Below are positions 40,897-52,832 of a DNA stretch of 64,000 nucleotides, one piece after another; the first letter of the stretch is position 1, and each line of letters opens with the position of its first letter. The position numbers were made by a program, and so were the translations under genes. Source of the stretch: Pseudomonadales bacterium (GTDB lineage: Bacteria > Pseudomonadota > Gammaproteobacteria > Pseudomonadales > Azotimanducaceae); assembly GCA_012103505.1 (NCBI GenBank), contig WLWP01000001.1, positions 3,782,001 to 3,846,000 on the forward strand, written 5' to 3'. Under the pieces are notes generated by a model that was given only the letters and a program-made list of their open reading frames with translations, had not been told where the DNA came from and ran no database searches.

Positions 40897-41331
40897 TTAT
40901 GCTTCGACAAACTCAAAGACATTACCTTCGGGATCCGCAAGGAAGGCGAGTTTCACGCCGCTATCGTTAACAGCGAGTGCTCTTTCCGACAACAACGTTG
41001 CACCGTTCGCTTCCGCCACTTCCATCGCACCGGCGATGTCATCGCAATAGACGGTAAAGTAGGCAATCCCAGTTGTTTCTGCCGCAAACTCCGGACGGTG
41101 CTGCTGTTTCGGCGCTGTGGGCGGACTTACGAGCTTTACGATCTCACCGCCAGGAAATTGCAGCCATACGTTAACGTATCCATCTCGCGAGACTCGAATC
41201 GGTTCACTCAAGGTCGCAGGAATGTCCGCTCTACGTATTTCATCGCACCCGAAAACGGCGACATAGAAGTCGACCATCTGGACTAGGTCCATTACCGGGA
41301 TACCGATCTCTAAAGGTGCGGTTTGTTTCAT
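40897..41331 (-). CDS. VOC family (glyoxalase/bleomycin resistance-like) protein
   Basis: 144 residues with one vicinal-oxygen-chelate domain made of two beta-alpha-beta modules: EIGIPVMDLVQMVDFYVAVFG in the first half and GIAYFTVYCDDIAGAMEVAEANG with LAFLADPEGNVFEFVE in the second. The C-terminal Glu of NVFEFVE is a usual metal ligand; the first-module His is not evident, so activity cannot be assigned. Ten bases downstream of glmS on the same strand. Confidence 0.85.
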   Translation of the reverse strand: MKQTAPLEIGIPVMDLVQMVDFYVAVFGCDEIRRADIPATLSEPIRVSRDGYVNVWLQFPGGEIVKLVSPPTAPKQQHRPEFAAETTGIAYFTVYCDDIAGAMEVAEANGATLLSERALAVNDSGVKLAFLADPEGNVFEFVEA

Positions 41332-41340
41332 CTGACGGTC

Positions 41341-43173
41341 TTATTCTACTGTGACTGATTTCGCAAGGTTGCGTGGCTGATCAACATCAGTCCCTTTAAG
41401 AACCGCAACATGATAGGCCAACAGCTGCAACGGCACGACATAGACTAGAGGCGCGAGCAATGGGCTAACTTCAGGCACGTGTACGACCGTCACGCCGGGC
41501 TCTTCTTTAAACCGACTTTCCTCAGAAGCAAACACAATAAGCTCACCACCCCGGGCCCGCACTTCCTGCAAATTGGAATGCAATTTCTCGAGCAATGCAT
41601 CGTTTGGTGCCACCGCTATAACAGGCATATCGTCATCTACCAGCGCTAGTGGTCCATGCTTAAGCTCCCCTGCCGGGTAGCCTTCCGCGTGTATGTAGGA
41701 AATTTCTTTGAGTTTTAGCGCACCTTCCATCGCAACCGGAAACATGGTGCCTCGACCCAAAAAGAGGGCGTGATCTTTGTCCATGAATCGTTCCGACATC
41801 AACATGATTTGCATATCGAGCCCAAGCGCTTGCTCGAAGATGTCGTCCAACTTGTGCAAATCCGCGACAATCGCACTCTCGTCCTCCCGGCTCAAGCCAT
41901 GGCGGCGACCGAGTAGCAGAGACAACATCATCAGGTCTGCAAGTTGTGCAGTGAACGCCTTGGTCGACGCGACCCCGACTTCGGTCCCGGCTTGAATCAT
42001 CAGCGCCAGATCACTTTCGCGTACAGTAGAGCTCGTCGGCACGTTGCAAATCGTTAGTGTGGCAAAGTAGCCAACATCTTTCGCTATTCTCAGCGCCGCC
42101 AATGTGTCAGCGGTTTCGCCAGACTGTGTGATCGTGACGAACAAATTGTTGTCCGTGACGGCGATTTTCCGATACCGGAACTCACTCGCTATTTCCACCT
42201 GACACGGAATACCAGCAAGCTCCTCAATCCAATAACGTGCCACCGACGCTGCATAAAAGCTCGTCCCGCAGGCGACGATAGTCACGGCTTCGACCCGATC
42301 GAAGATACTAGGTGCATCTACGCCAAAGGCTTGTTCGAGAATTTGAGTACGACCGAGCCTGCCTTCCAACGTATCTCTCAAGACCTTCGGTTGCTCGAAG
42401 ATCTCCTTCTGCATGTGGTGTCGATAGTTACCCTTGTCGATGTTGTCATGCCCGATCTCGACTCGGACATCGGATCGGATAACTGACTGATCGTCCATGT
42501 TCCAGATGGAAATGCTCTCTCGTCTAAGCTCAACGAGATCGCCTTCCTCTAAAAAGATAAACCGATCTGTAACTGGCTTCAGCGCCAAAACATCCGAAGC
42601 AATGAAGTTCTCGCCAATACCCTTACCAACAACCAATGGGCTTCCCGCTCGCGCGGCAATGATTCGATCTGGATCGTCTGTACTAATGACGCCAAGCGCA
42701 TATGCACCATCTAACTGTTTGATCGTATTCCGGACCGCGTCGAGCAGGTCCTCGCCCTTATTGAGCTCAGCATCGATAAGGTGCGCTACAGTCTCGGAGT
42801 CTGTGGCAGATTCGAATTCGTAACCAAGACCAATGAGTTCTTCTCGCAAAGCTTCGAAGTTTTCTATGATGCCGTTATGTACGATGGAAACGCGGCCTTT
42901 CGAGGCATGGGGATGCGCATTCACCTCAGCTGGCTGACCATGAGTCGCCCAACGCGTATGCGCGATACCAATATGACCATCGATGGGTTCGCCTTCGATT
43001 CGATCAACTAACTCTTGTACTTTGCCGACTTGGCGACGACGTTCGAGCGAGTTACGTTCATCTAGGACCGCAATCCCAGCTGAGTCATAACCCCTGTACT
43101 CAAGGCGCCGTAAACCCTCCAACAGAATCGGGGGCACACTACGTCGCCCAACCGCACCTACAATGCCGCACAT
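41341..43173 (-). CDS. glmS: Glutamine-fructose-6-phosphate aminotransferase GlmS
   Basis: 610 residues. Makes glucosamine-6-phosphate from fructose-6-phosphate and glutamine. Starts MCGIVGAVG, giving the N-terminal catalytic Cys of the glutaminase domain, with RWATHGQP and the two SIS domains (ACGTSFYAASVARYWIE, TQSGETADTLAALR, EVGVASTKAFTAQL) and the C-terminal QPRNLAKSVTVE. An ATG 51 bases upstream is rejected because it would bury the catalytic Cys. Follows glmU by 11 bases; together they supply UDP-GlcNAc for peptidoglycan and LPS. Confidence 0.97.
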   Translation of the reverse strand: MCGIVGAVGRRSVPPILLEGLRRLEYRGYDSAGIAVLDERNSLERRRQVGKVQELVDRIEGEPIDGHIGIAHTRWATHGQPAEVNAHPHASKGRVSIVHNGIIENFEALREELIGLGYEFESATDSETVAHLIDAELNKGEDLLDAVRNTIKQLDGAYALGVISTDDPDRIIAARAGSPLVVGKGIGENFIASDVLALKPVTDRFIFLEEGDLVELRRESISIWNMDDQSVIRSDVRVEIGHDNIDKGNYRHHMQKEIFEQPKVLRDTLEGRLGRTQILEQAFGVDAPSIFDRVEAVTIVACGTSFYAASVARYWIEELAGIPCQVEIASEFRYRKIAVTDNNLFVTITQSGETADTLAALRIAKDVGYFATLTICNVPTSSTVRESDLALMIQAGTEVGVASTKAFTAQLADLMMLSLLLGRRHGLSREDESAIVADLHKLDDIFEQALGLDMQIMLMSERFMDKDHALFLGRGTMFPVAMEGALKLKEISYIHAEGYPAGELKHGPLALVDDDMPVIAVAPNDALLEKLHSNLQEVRARGGELIVFASEESRFKEEPGVTVVHVPEVSPLLAPLVYVVPLQLLAYHVAVLKGTDVDQPRNLAKSVTVE

Positions 43174-43184
43174 CGTTCTACCCC

Positions 43185-44561
43185 TTACTTCTTTTGTTGG
43201 GTTCTTTGGTCGGGTCTCGTCCAACCCTTGATATTGCGTTGCTTGCCGCGACCTACAGCGAGGTCACCAGCTTCAACAGTGGAGGTCACGACAGAACCTG
43301 CCGCAACGAAGGCGCCGTTCTGGATTTCGACGGGGGCAACTAACGTTGCGTTTGTGCCGACAAATACTTCATCACCGATCTCCGTGCGATGCTTGTCTAC
43401 ACCGTCATAATTGCACGTCACAGTACCCGCGCCGACATTGCAATCCGCACCCAGGCTTGTGTCGCCAAGATAAGTGAGATGACCCGCCTTGGTACCCGGT
43501 CCGAGATGTGCCTTTTTGGTTTCCACGAAATTACCGACCTTGACCCCATCTTCTAAAACGCTACCTGGACGGATGCGCGCAAAAGGTCCGACGGAACAGT
43601 TTTTTGCAATCACCGCTCCATCCACAACTGTGTGTGGTTGTACGATCGATCCGTCGCCGATCTGGGCGTCAGTGATCACCGCACCAGCACCAATGCGGAC
43701 ATCGGCACCAAGCGTCACATTACCCGCCAAAACCACATTAATATCTATGAAACAATCCCGGTCACACGTTACCCGCCCACGAATATCGATTCGCTGTGGA
43801 TCAGCAATCGTCGCACCCATCTGCATCAGCGCTTCCGCTTGGGCTCTTTGATAAGCACGCTCTACTTGTGCGAGCTGCACTCGATCATTGATCCCGGTCA
43901 CCTCGTCTTCGTCGGCGCCTATCGCCGATACACCCACGCCATCAGCAACCGCCATTGCAATGATGTCAGTTAGGTAAAATTCGCTTTGAGCATTGTTATT
44001 CTTAAGCCTACCGAGCCATCCGGATATTTTGCCCGCAGGGATCGCCATGATGCCGGAATTGATTTCACTAATTGCGCGTGTCGCCGCATTCGCGTCTTTA
44101 AATTCGACAATCTCTTGCACGCGGCCTTCACTGTTACGAACAATCCGACCAAGCTCTGCTGGGTCTTGCATATTCGCTGTCACCAAACCTACCTCACCAC
44201 CTTCCGCAGCGGCCACCGCGTGATGGAGTGTCGCTACCGTCACTAGTGGTACATCGCCGCAAACGACAAGCGCGACGTGGTCATCGTGGAGTTGCGGCAA
44301 CGCTTGTTGCACTGCGTGTCCGGTCCCGAGTTGTTCTGTCTGTGCCACCCAAGTGATCCCAGTATCAGGTGTTGCCAGCTGGATCTGTTCGGCTTCAAAA
44401 CCTATCACTACAGCGGTTTGCGCCGGTGTGAGTTGTTCCGTGGTATCGAGGACATGGTTTAGGAGTGTACGCCCCGCCAGTTCATGCAGAACCTTAGGGC
44501 GATTGGAATTCATTCGTGTGCCTTTGCCAGCCGCTAGCACCACGACATCGAGTTTGCGCAT
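43185..44561 (-). CDS. glmU: Bifunctional UDP-N-acetylglucosamine pyrophosphorylase / glucosamine-1-phosphate acetyltransferase
   Basis: 458 residues. N-terminal uridylyltransferase with LAAGKGTRM at residues 9-17, LGTGHAVQQ and VCGDVPLV; C-terminal left-handed beta helix of hexapeptide repeats with RPGSVLEDGVKVGNFVETKK and NYDGVDKHRTEIGDEVFVG, the acetyltransferase active site. Ends in a basic tail as in the family. ATG at 44561; a TATAAT-like hexamer lies 28 bases upstream, right after the atp terminator. Conserved atpC-glmU-glmS order. Confidence 0.97.
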   Translation of the reverse strand: MRKLDVVVLAAGKGTRMNSNRPKVLHELAGRTLLNHVLDTTEQLTPAQTAVVIGFEAEQIQLATPDTGITWVAQTEQLGTGHAVQQALPQLHDDHVALVVCGDVPLVTVATLHHAVAAAEGGEVGLVTANMQDPAELGRIVRNSEGRVQEIVEFKDANAATRAISEINSGIMAIPAGKISGWLGRLKNNNAQSEFYLTDIIAMAVADGVGVSAIGADEDEVTGINDRVQLAQVERAYQRAQAEALMQMGATIADPQRIDIRGRVTCDRDCFIDINVVLAGNVTLGADVRIGAGAVITDAQIGDGSIVQPHTVVDGAVIAKNCSVGPFARIRPGSVLEDGVKVGNFVETKKAHLGPGTKAGHLTYLGDTSLGADCNVGAGTVTCNYDGVDKHRTEIGDEVFVGTNATLVAPVEIQNGAFVAAGSVVTSTVEAGDLAVGRGKQRNIKGWTRPDQRTQQKK

Positions 44562-44588
44562 TGGAATCCCTGCCTATCTGAAGCGCTA

Positions 44589-44594
44589 ATTATA
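44589..44594 (-). promoter_or_regulatory. Putative -10 hexamer for glmU-glmS
   Basis: TATAAT on the minus strand, 28 bases before the glmU ATG and within ten bases of the atp operon terminator's T-run. No good -35 is found at 16-18 bases, where the T-run sits. It would restart transcription after termination. Confidence 0.4.
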
Positions 44595-44603
44595 AGAACA
44601 ACC

Positions 44604-44636
44604 AAAAAAAAGGGGGTGACGTTTGTCACCCCCTTT
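44604..44636 (-). terminator. Rho-independent terminator of the atp operon
   Basis: On the minus strand: a stem of GGGGGTGAC with GTCACCCCC, four-base loop, extended by three A-T pairs, followed at once by eight T. It lies 25 bases past the atpC stop. Textbook intrinsic terminator. Confidence 0.95.
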
Positions 44637-44660
44637 GTAAGCAATTGTTACTTCAGAATG

Positions 44661-45077
44661 TCAGATACGTTGCTTTAATTTACGTAGTTCTTCAATCGTT
44701 CGTTGTTGCGCGCGTGCCTCGGCGAGCACAGTGGCGTAATCGATTTCTGACGCCGCATCTGAGCGGGCTCGCTCAGCCGCTTCTTCTGCTTCCTTCGCCT
44801 GGGCTTCGTCAATATCCTCGGCACGGATGGCCGTATCCGCTAGAACGGTGATGAAGCCACCCTGAATCTCAATGTAGCCGCCGGAGGCGAAGAAGACTTC
44901 ATCCTCGTCGTTTTCCATCGTGAGTGTCACAGGACCCGGTTGGATGCCCGTTAATAACGGCGCATGGCCCGGGTAAATGCCTAACCCACCGATCGTGCCA
45001 ACTGCCGTTAGCTTCTTTATCGCACCAGAAAACAGAGACTTCTCTGCGCTAACGATTTCACATTGCATAGTTGCCAT
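44661..45077 (-). CDS. atpC: F1F0 ATP synthase epsilon subunit
   Basis: 138 residues. Rotor subunit of F1 that couples and can inhibit ATPase activity. N-terminal beta sandwich (MQCEIVSAEKSLFSGAIKKL, LGIYPGHAPLLTGIQPGPV) and two C-terminal helices (DIDEAQAKEAEEAAERARSD). Last gene of the atp operon, followed by a strong terminator. Standard gammaproteobacterial length. Confidence 0.96.
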   Translation of the reverse strand: MATMQCEIVSAEKSLFSGAIKKLTAVGTIGGLGIYPGHAPLLTGIQPGPVTLTMENDEDEVFFASGGYIEIQGGFITVLADTAIRAEDIDEAQAKEAEEAAERARSDAASEIDYATVLAEARAQQRTIEELRKLKQRI

Positions 45078-45112
45078 AGTTTTCTCTTTGGCTAAATCAG
45101 AGTTCTAAAGAA

Positions 45113-46504
<1,392 letters not shown>

Positions 46505-46576
46505 CTACTCTTCTATCAATTTGTTAGGGTTAGAAGAACTTGCTCATAACCCGTGTTTCGTTGAGTGCCGCTCGGG

Positions 46577-47437
46577 TTATACCGCCGCGGCGCCACCGAC
46601 AATTTCTGCAATCTCTTGGGTAATCGCCGCTTGCCGTGCGTTGTTGTAAATCAACTGTAATTCTTCGATCGCCTTTTCTGCGTTTTCTGTCGCGTTTTTC
46701 ATCGCGAGCATCTTCGCAGCTTGTTCACAGGCGCCATTTTCAATGACAGCTTGGTATACCTGCGACTCGATGTAGCGTGTCACCAAACCTTCTACGAGCT
46801 GTCGCGCATCTGGTTCATAGATATAGTCCCAACGATGGCCATATGCCTCATTTTCTTCCGGATCCAGAGGTAACAACTGGCGGATAACAGGCGCCTGAGT
46901 CATGGTGTTAACAAACTCATTGCTTGCCAGAAAAAGCCGATCGATTTCTCCAGCTTCGCATGCATCCAGCATGACTTTGATGCCGCCGATCAGATCTTCT
47001 AGCCCAGGCGTCTCGCCAACATCGTTCATCACAGCTTTGATGTTGCCACCCATCGATCGAAAGAACGGTCCGGCTTTATTGCCTATAAGGCCAAGATCGG
47101 CCTCGATACCTTTGCCGTGCCATTCCGCCATGTCTTTAATCACAGCTCTGAACAAATTGACATTCAAGCCGCCACACAAGCCCCTGTCAGTCGAGACGAC
47201 GATATAACCAATTCGATTTATCTCTCGCGCCTGCATAAAGGTGTGTTGATATTCAGGGTTAGCGTTAGCCAAGTGGCCGATGACGCCTCGTATACGCTCG
47301 CTGTAGGGCTTACCTTCAGCCATGCGCTGCTGGGTGCGGCGCATTTTGCTCGCCGCCACCATTTGCATCGCACTGGTGATCTTTTGCGTGTTTTGCACGC
47401 TACCGATCTTATTTTTTATCTCTTTGCCGACGGCCAT
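46577..47437 (-). CDS. atpG: F1F0 ATP synthase gamma subunit
   Basis: 286 residues, the central rotor shaft. N-terminal coiled coil ([29 protein letters not shown]), the [14 protein letters not shown] segment and the C-terminal helix (ASKMRRTQ partner [21 protein letters not shown]) are as expected. The C-terminal helix enters the alpha3beta3 cavity. Between atpA and atpD with 17- and 81-base gaps. Confidence 0.97.
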   Translation of the reverse strand: MAVGKEIKNKIGSVQNTQKITSAMQMVAASKMRRTQQRMAEGKPYSERIRGVIGHLANANPEYQHTFMQAREINRIGYIVVSTDRGLCGGLNVNLFRAVIKDMAEWHGKGIEADLGLIGNKAGPFFRSMGGNIKAVMNDVGETPGLEDLIGGIKVMLDACEAGEIDRLFLASNEFVNTMTQAPVIRQLLPLDPEENEAYGHRWDYIYEPDARQLVEGLVTRYIESQVYQAVIENGACEQAAKMLAMKNATENAEKAIEELQLIYNNARQAAITQEIAEIVGGAAAV

Positions 47438-47454
47438 CGAAGCTTACCTTTGAA

Positions 47455-48999
47455 TTAAAACGTCTGGGTTTCTTTGAACTTCTTAATCGCGTCATGCAGC
47501 GTCGACACAACGTCGTCGTTGTATGTGCCGTTCTCATCGATGTCATTCATGAAGTCAGCATGCTCAGAACGCATGTAACCGACGAGCGCCTCTTCAAAGT
47601 CGAGTACTTTGTCGACTTCGACGTCGTCTAAATAACCTTCGTTCGCCGCAAACAGTGCTGTGCCCATCTCAGAAACCGACATCGGCGAGTACTGCTTTTG
47701 TTTCATGAGCTCGGTGACCCTTGCGCCGTGCTCAAGTTGTCGACGAGTCGCGTCATCCAAATCAGAAGCGAACTGAGAAAAAGCCTCAAGCTCCCGGTAT
47801 TGCGCAAGCGCAAGTTTGATACCGCCAGAGATTTTCTTCATGAACGGCACCTGCGCCGAACCACCTACTCGAGATACCGAAGTACCTGGGTTCATAGCTG
47901 GGCGCAGCCCTGAATTGAAATTCTCAGTTTCCAAGAAGATCTGACCGTCTGTGATCGAGATGACGTTGGTCGGTACGAAAGCCGAGATATCACCTGCTTG
48001 AGTTTCGATGACAGGTAGTGCTGTGAGAGAGCCGGTCTTACCTTTGACTTTTCCGTCAGTCATTTTTTCGACATAAGCTGCGTTAACGCGGGCGGCTCGT
48101 TCTAGCAAGCGAGAGTGCAAATAGAAAACATCACCGGGGTACGCTTCACGTCCTGGTGGCCGCTTGAGCAGGAGTGATATCTGGCGATATGCCCAGGCTT
48201 GTTTGGTGAGATCGTCATAGATGATCAACGCATCCTCACCGATATCTCTAAAGTACTCACCCATACTGCAACCTGAGTAGGGAGAGATGAATTGCATTGG
48301 CGCCGGGGCAGATGCGCCAGCCGCGACAACAGTCGTATATTCCATCGCGCCATGCTCTTCAAGCGTTCGTACAATGTTTGCGATCGTTGACATTTTCTGC
48401 CCAATCGCTACATAGACGCACTTAATGCCGCTGCGCTTTTGATTGATGATGGCGTCAATCGCGATAGCGGTCTTACCGATCTGGCGGTCTGCGATAATAA
48501 GTTCGCGTTGACCACGACCGATTGGAACCATGGCGTCAACACACTTGAGCCCGAGTTGGACAGGTTGATCGACACCCTGTCTTTCGATCACACCTGGTGC
48601 AACTTTTTCGATTGGCGCTGTCGCGGTAGCGTTAATTGGTCCTTTACCATCAACCGGGTTGCCGAGAGGGTCGACCACACGCCCAAGCAGTTCCGGTCCA
48701 ACAGGTACCTCAAGAATACGGCCGGTACAACGAGCCGTCATACCTTCCGTAAGATCTTCATAGTCACCTAAGATTACGACCCCGACCGAATCTCGTTCGA
48801 GGTTCAACGCCATGCCGTAAAGACCACCGTCAAACTCGATCATCTCACCATACTGGGCATCGGCAAGACCATGGATTCGCACAATACCGTCAGATACACC
48901 GACAATAGTTCCCTCGTTCTGGGCTTCCGCTTTGACGTCCAGGCCTTGGATTCGGTTCTGGATAATCTCACTGATTTCCGATGGATTCAGTTGCTGCAT
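47455..48999 (-). CDS. atpA: F1F0 ATP synthase alpha subunit
   Basis: 514 residues, non-catalytic nucleotide-binding F1 subunit. N-terminal [14 protein letters not shown] helix, P-loop [15 protein letters not shown] (written here as [13 protein letters not shown]), [29 protein letters not shown], and the VSRVGGSAQ segment with the arginine finger region. Length and motifs match E. coli AtpA (513). Confidence 0.98.
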   Translation of the reverse strand: MQQLNPSEISEIIQNRIQGLDVKAEAQNEGTIVGVSDGIVRIHGLADAQYGEMIEFDGGLYGMALNLERDSVGVVILGDYEDLTEGMTARCTGRILEVPVGPELLGRVVDPLGNPVDGKGPINATATAPIEKVAPGVIERQGVDQPVQLGLKCVDAMVPIGRGQRELIIADRQIGKTAIAIDAIINQKRSGIKCVYVAIGQKMSTIANIVRTLEEHGAMEYTTVVAAGASAPAPMQFISPYSGCSMGEYFRDIGEDALIIYDDLTKQAWAYRQISLLLKRPPGREAYPGDVFYLHSRLLERAARVNAAYVEKMTDGKVKGKTGSLTALPVIETQAGDISAFVPTNVISITDGQIFLETENFNSGLRPAMNPGTSVSRVGGSAQVPFMKKISGGIKLALAQYRELEAFSQFASDLDDATRRQLEHGARVTELMKQKQYSPMSVSEMGTALFAANEGYLDDVEVDKVLDFEEALVGYMRSEHADFMNDIDENGTYNDDVVSTLHDAIKKFKETQTF

Positions 49000-49029
49000 G
49001 CTCTCTTCCTTTTAAACTCGTCGTGTCTT

Positions 49030-49569
49030 CTATATCGCTGTTAGGGTTTCAGCCAATTTGGCCAACTTGCCTCGAACAGAGCCGTCGATAACAACGTCTC
49101 CTGCCCGGATGACAGCACCCCCTATCAGATTTGCATCAACACGAGTCTCTATCGTGATTTCTTTCTCGAACTTTTGATTCAGCGATACTTTCAGCGCTTC
49201 ACTCTGCACATCACTCATCTCGTAGGCTGAAACAACCTCTACATCTAAGCTCTTCTCTTCTTCGGCGCGCAGATCTTCAAACTGAACACGAATCTCACCA
49301 AGGAGATCCAATCGATCATTGTCCGCCAACGCCTGCAAAAATTTCTTACCGCGATCATCTAGTCCATCACCGCATATTTCGGCGAGCCGAAAGGCTTTGG
49401 CACTGCCCGCAAGGTCTGGGCTTGCGAGCAGCATGCTGACTGACGGGTGATCCGAAGTCGCTGCTATCACACTCAACATTGACGACCACATGTTGAGCGA
49501 GACTTCCCTTTTCGCAAGGCTAAAAACTGCGTTCGCGTAGGGCCGAGCAATTGTGGCAAGTTCGGCCAT
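49030..49569 (-). CDS. atpH: F1F0 ATP synthase delta subunit
   Basis: 179 residues, stator protein on top of F1. N-terminal six-helix bundle (ATIARPYANAVFSLAKRE) and the C-terminal ETRVDANLIGGAVIRAGDVVIDGSVRGKL signature. Three bases separate it from atpF, indicating tight coupling. Confidence 0.96.
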   Translation of the reverse strand: MAELATIARPYANAVFSLAKREVSLNMWSSMLSVIAATSDHPSVSMLLASPDLAGSAKAFRLAEICGDGLDDRGKKFLQALADNDRLDLLGEIRVQFEDLRAEEEKSLDVEVVSAYEMSDVQSEALKVSLNQKFEKEITIETRVDANLIGGAVIRAGDVVIDGSVRGKLAKLAETLTAI

Positions 49570-49571
49570 AA

Positions 49572-50042
49572 CTACAACTCAGTCGCAAGCTTATCGAGCA
49601 GCTCGCTGTGCTTGTTTGCATCTACACTGCTTTCAAGCACTTGCTCGGCGCCGCTAATCACAAGTGCTGACACCTGTGCCCGCAATACTTCCTTCGCGCG
49701 GTTTGACTCTTGATCTATTTCTGCTTTCGCAGCCTCGATCAGACGTTCGCCTTCGTCGCGAGCATCATTCTTTGCATCTTCAATCATTTGGTTCGCACGT
49801 TGGCGTGCTTGTTCAATGATCACAGCCGCTTCTTCTTTAGCCTTTGCGAGTTCGGCTTCAGCGCCAGTCGCAGCTTCAGTTAGTTTTAGCTCGGCCGCTT
49901 CCGCTGCTGAGAGCCCTGCCGCGATAGCTTCCTGACGCTCACGCATCATGTCTTTCAAAGGTGGCCATATGAATTTCATACAAAACCACACGAACACCAT
50001 AAATGTGATCGATTGACCGATTAAGGTTAGGCCTATGTTCAT
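49572..50042 (-). CDS. atpF: F1F0 ATP synthase b subunit
   Basis: 156 residues, same length as E. coli subunit b. One N-terminal membrane span ([21 protein letters not shown]), then a long charged coiled coil ([23 protein letters not shown] ...) forming the stator stalk, and the C-terminal delta-binding segment. ATG at 50042. A block of about 22-base tandem repeats fills the leader between atpE and this gene. Confidence 0.97.
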   Translation of the reverse strand: MNIGLTLIGQSITFMVFVWFCMKFIWPPLKDMMRERQEAIAAGLSAAEAAELKLTEAATGAEAELAKAKEEAAVIIEQARQRANQMIEDAKNDARDEGERLIEAAKAEIDQESNRAKEVLRAQVSALVISGAEQVLESSVDANKHSELLDKLATEL

Positions 50043-50057
50043 GGTCTTTCTCTTTTT

Positions 50058-50136
50058 ACCGTCTTACTCGACTTCTCTTACCGTCTTATTCGACTCTTCT
50101 TGCGGTCTCATTCGACTTGGCTGTCTTGCTCGACAC
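50058..50136. repeat. Degenerate 22-base tandem repeats in the atpE-atpF gap
   Basis: Three and a half units on the plus strand: accgtcttactcgacttctctt, accgtcttattcgactcttctt, gcggtctcattcgacttggct, gtcttgctcgacac. The shared core is GTCTTAxTCGACT. They lie 16 bases before the atpF ATG in the 155-base gap, inside the atp transcript. Function unknown; mRNA stability or translation level of atpE versus atpF is a guess. Confidence 0.85.
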
Positions 50137-50197
50137 ACGCGTCCAATGAGACTTGCATTCATAGGCGCTTGTTTTGCACCCATGAAACACGTTATGC

Positions 50198-50440
<243 letters not shown>

Positions 50441-50463
50441 TTACGAGTTATTAATCTATCGAG

Positions 50464-51309
<846 letters not shown>

Positions 51310-51386
51310 TCATTCTTTTCTTTCTTATCGGGTCTTTGTCACATCTGACCTACCTATCGCGCGCGCTTTGTCGTTAGCGATTGGCC

Positions 51387-51740
51387 TTAGAGCTTTGTCG
51401 AATTCTGATCGAACCAGACGCGCACCAGATAACCAAAATGCATCACTGCAAAAGTGACAAAAAACCCTACCGGGTCAATGCCGATGACAACAATGCACGA
51501 CGCCATCATGAAAACGGTCAGCGCCATTTTTATGACCCCGTGGGCTAATGCTCGGACCGCGTTGTAACTTTGCGCTTGCTGCCAAGCGTAGTACATCGTC
51601 GGTAGCAGGACACACAACACAGCCATTAAAGCCGATTTTCCTGCCGCAGGATCGGTGAAAAAAAACACCGCCGAACTCACCAAACCGAGCCCAGCTTGCG
51701 CCACTACAACTCGTGCTGCTGGGCGTATGGCTGCGTTCAT
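51387..51740 (-). CDS. atpI: ATP synthase protein I
   Basis: 117 residues with four hydrophobic spans; AtpI is proposed to help c-ring assembly or ion handling and is not essential. The segment LCVLLPTMYYAWQQAQSYN is typical of the family. First gene of the atp operon. The ATG is preceded by AAGGTGATG, and a good sigma70 promoter sits 34-62 bases upstream. Confidence 0.9.
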   Translation of the reverse strand: MNAAIRPAARVVVAQAGLGLVSSAVFFFTDPAAGKSALMAVLCVLLPTMYYAWQQAQSYNAVRALAHGVIKMALTVFMMASCIVVIGIDPVGFFVTFAVMHFGYLVRVWFDQNSTKL

Positions 51741-51773
51741 TTTCGGCTCATCACCTTGTCAAAGGCGGCGCGA

Positions 51774-51802
51774 ATTATACGGACGCGCTTCCACGCATTC
51801 AA
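51774..51802 (-). promoter_or_regulatory. Sigma70 promoter of the atp operon
   Basis: Minus strand TTGAAT, 17-base spacer, TATAAT. The -10 is perfect and the -35 has four or five matches to TTGACA. It lies 34 bases before the atpI ATG, the only candidate in the 156-base atpI-parB gap. Confidence 0.75.
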
Positions 51803-51896
51803 TGAAAAGCCATTAGAAAAACAAGTTTTTTACGCAGGAAACAGAGAATGAGGACACTCGCTCACTACGAACTGGTCAAGGTAATATTTGCCAGAC

Positions 51897-52832
51897 TCAT
51901 TGTTCATCCTCTCCGCCCAACCCCAAGTGACGCAACACACCCTGCAACTCGTCCAGCGACCCATAGTTAATCTTTAGCTGCCCTTTGCCTGACGCGGTGT
52001 GACTGATACTCACCGGCGCGCCGATGTGATCCATGAGGCGTTGTTCCAATCGCAACGTTTCTGGATCCTTATTTGAATTAGTCTGCGCCTTTGTATCCTT
52101 TTCCGGATTGGCAATTTTTCGGACTAAGGCCTCCGTTTGGCGGACAGACAAACCCTGCTCGACCACCGCATGAGCCCCTCGGTCTTGGTCCACGCCCTCC
52201 AACGCCAGCAGAGCACGAGCGTGCCCCATCTCCAGATCGCCATTTTCCAGCATCTGGCGAGCGAGCGCGCCAAGGTTAAGGAGGCGCAAGTGGTTCGCCA
52301 CGGCCACACGAGATTTGCCAACAGCATCCGCAATCTGTTGCTGAGTTAGCTCAAACTCGTCTCGGAGCCGTGCCAGTCCTAGCGCTTCTTCAAGGGCGCT
52401 CAAATCTTCCCGCTGCATGTTCTCAATCAGGGCAAGCGCCGACGCTTCTTCTTCGCTTACGGCACGGACTAGTGCTGGAATGGTATCCATACCTGCGAGT
52501 TTTGCGGCACGGAGTCTTCTTTCTCCGGCGATGAGTTCGAATCCGCCCTGCGCGCGCCCCCGGACGACAATTGGCTGCAATAGGCCATTCGTCTTAATCG
52601 AGTTTGCCAAGTCAGCTAAGGCCTCTTCATCAAATGCCTGCCGCGGCTGATAAGGGCTTGGTACTACCTCGTCGATCGACAGTTGCGCAATACCGGATCC
52701 TGCACCAACAGTAACAGCGCCAACCGCGTCATTGCTGTCGTTTTGGGCCTGGGTGGGTGTGTGGATTGGCGCGGGCTGCGTCTGACTCGACAACAGGGCA
52801 TCGAGACCTCGGCCCAATCTTTTCTTGCTCAT
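51897..52832 (-). CDS. parB: Chromosome partitioning protein ParB
   Basis: 311 residues. CTP-dependent DNA clamp that loads at parS. N-terminal MSKKRLGRGLDALL, the ParB/sulfiredoxin domain (SPYQPRQAFDEEALADLANSI, ELIAGERRLRAAKLAG), helix-turn-helix (LTQQQIADAVGKSRVAVANHLRLL) and a C-terminal dimer domain. GTP/CTP motif ERRLRAAK present. One base separates it from parA. A canonical parS palindrome was not found in the window. Confidence 0.97.
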   Translation of the reverse strand: MSKKRLGRGLDALLSSQTQPAPIHTPTQAQNDSNDAVGAVTVGAGSGIAQLSIDEVVPSPYQPRQAFDEEALADLANSIKTNGLLQPIVVRGRAQGGFELIAGERRLRAAKLAGMDTIPALVRAVSEEEASALALIENMQREDLSALEEALGLARLRDEFELTQQQIADAVGKSRVAVANHLRLLNLGALARQMLENGDLEMGHARALLALEGVDQDRGAHAVVEQGLSVRQTEALVRKIANPEKDTKAQTNSNKDPETLRLEQRLMDHIGAPVSISHTASGKGQLKINYGSLDELQGVLRHLGLGGEDEQ

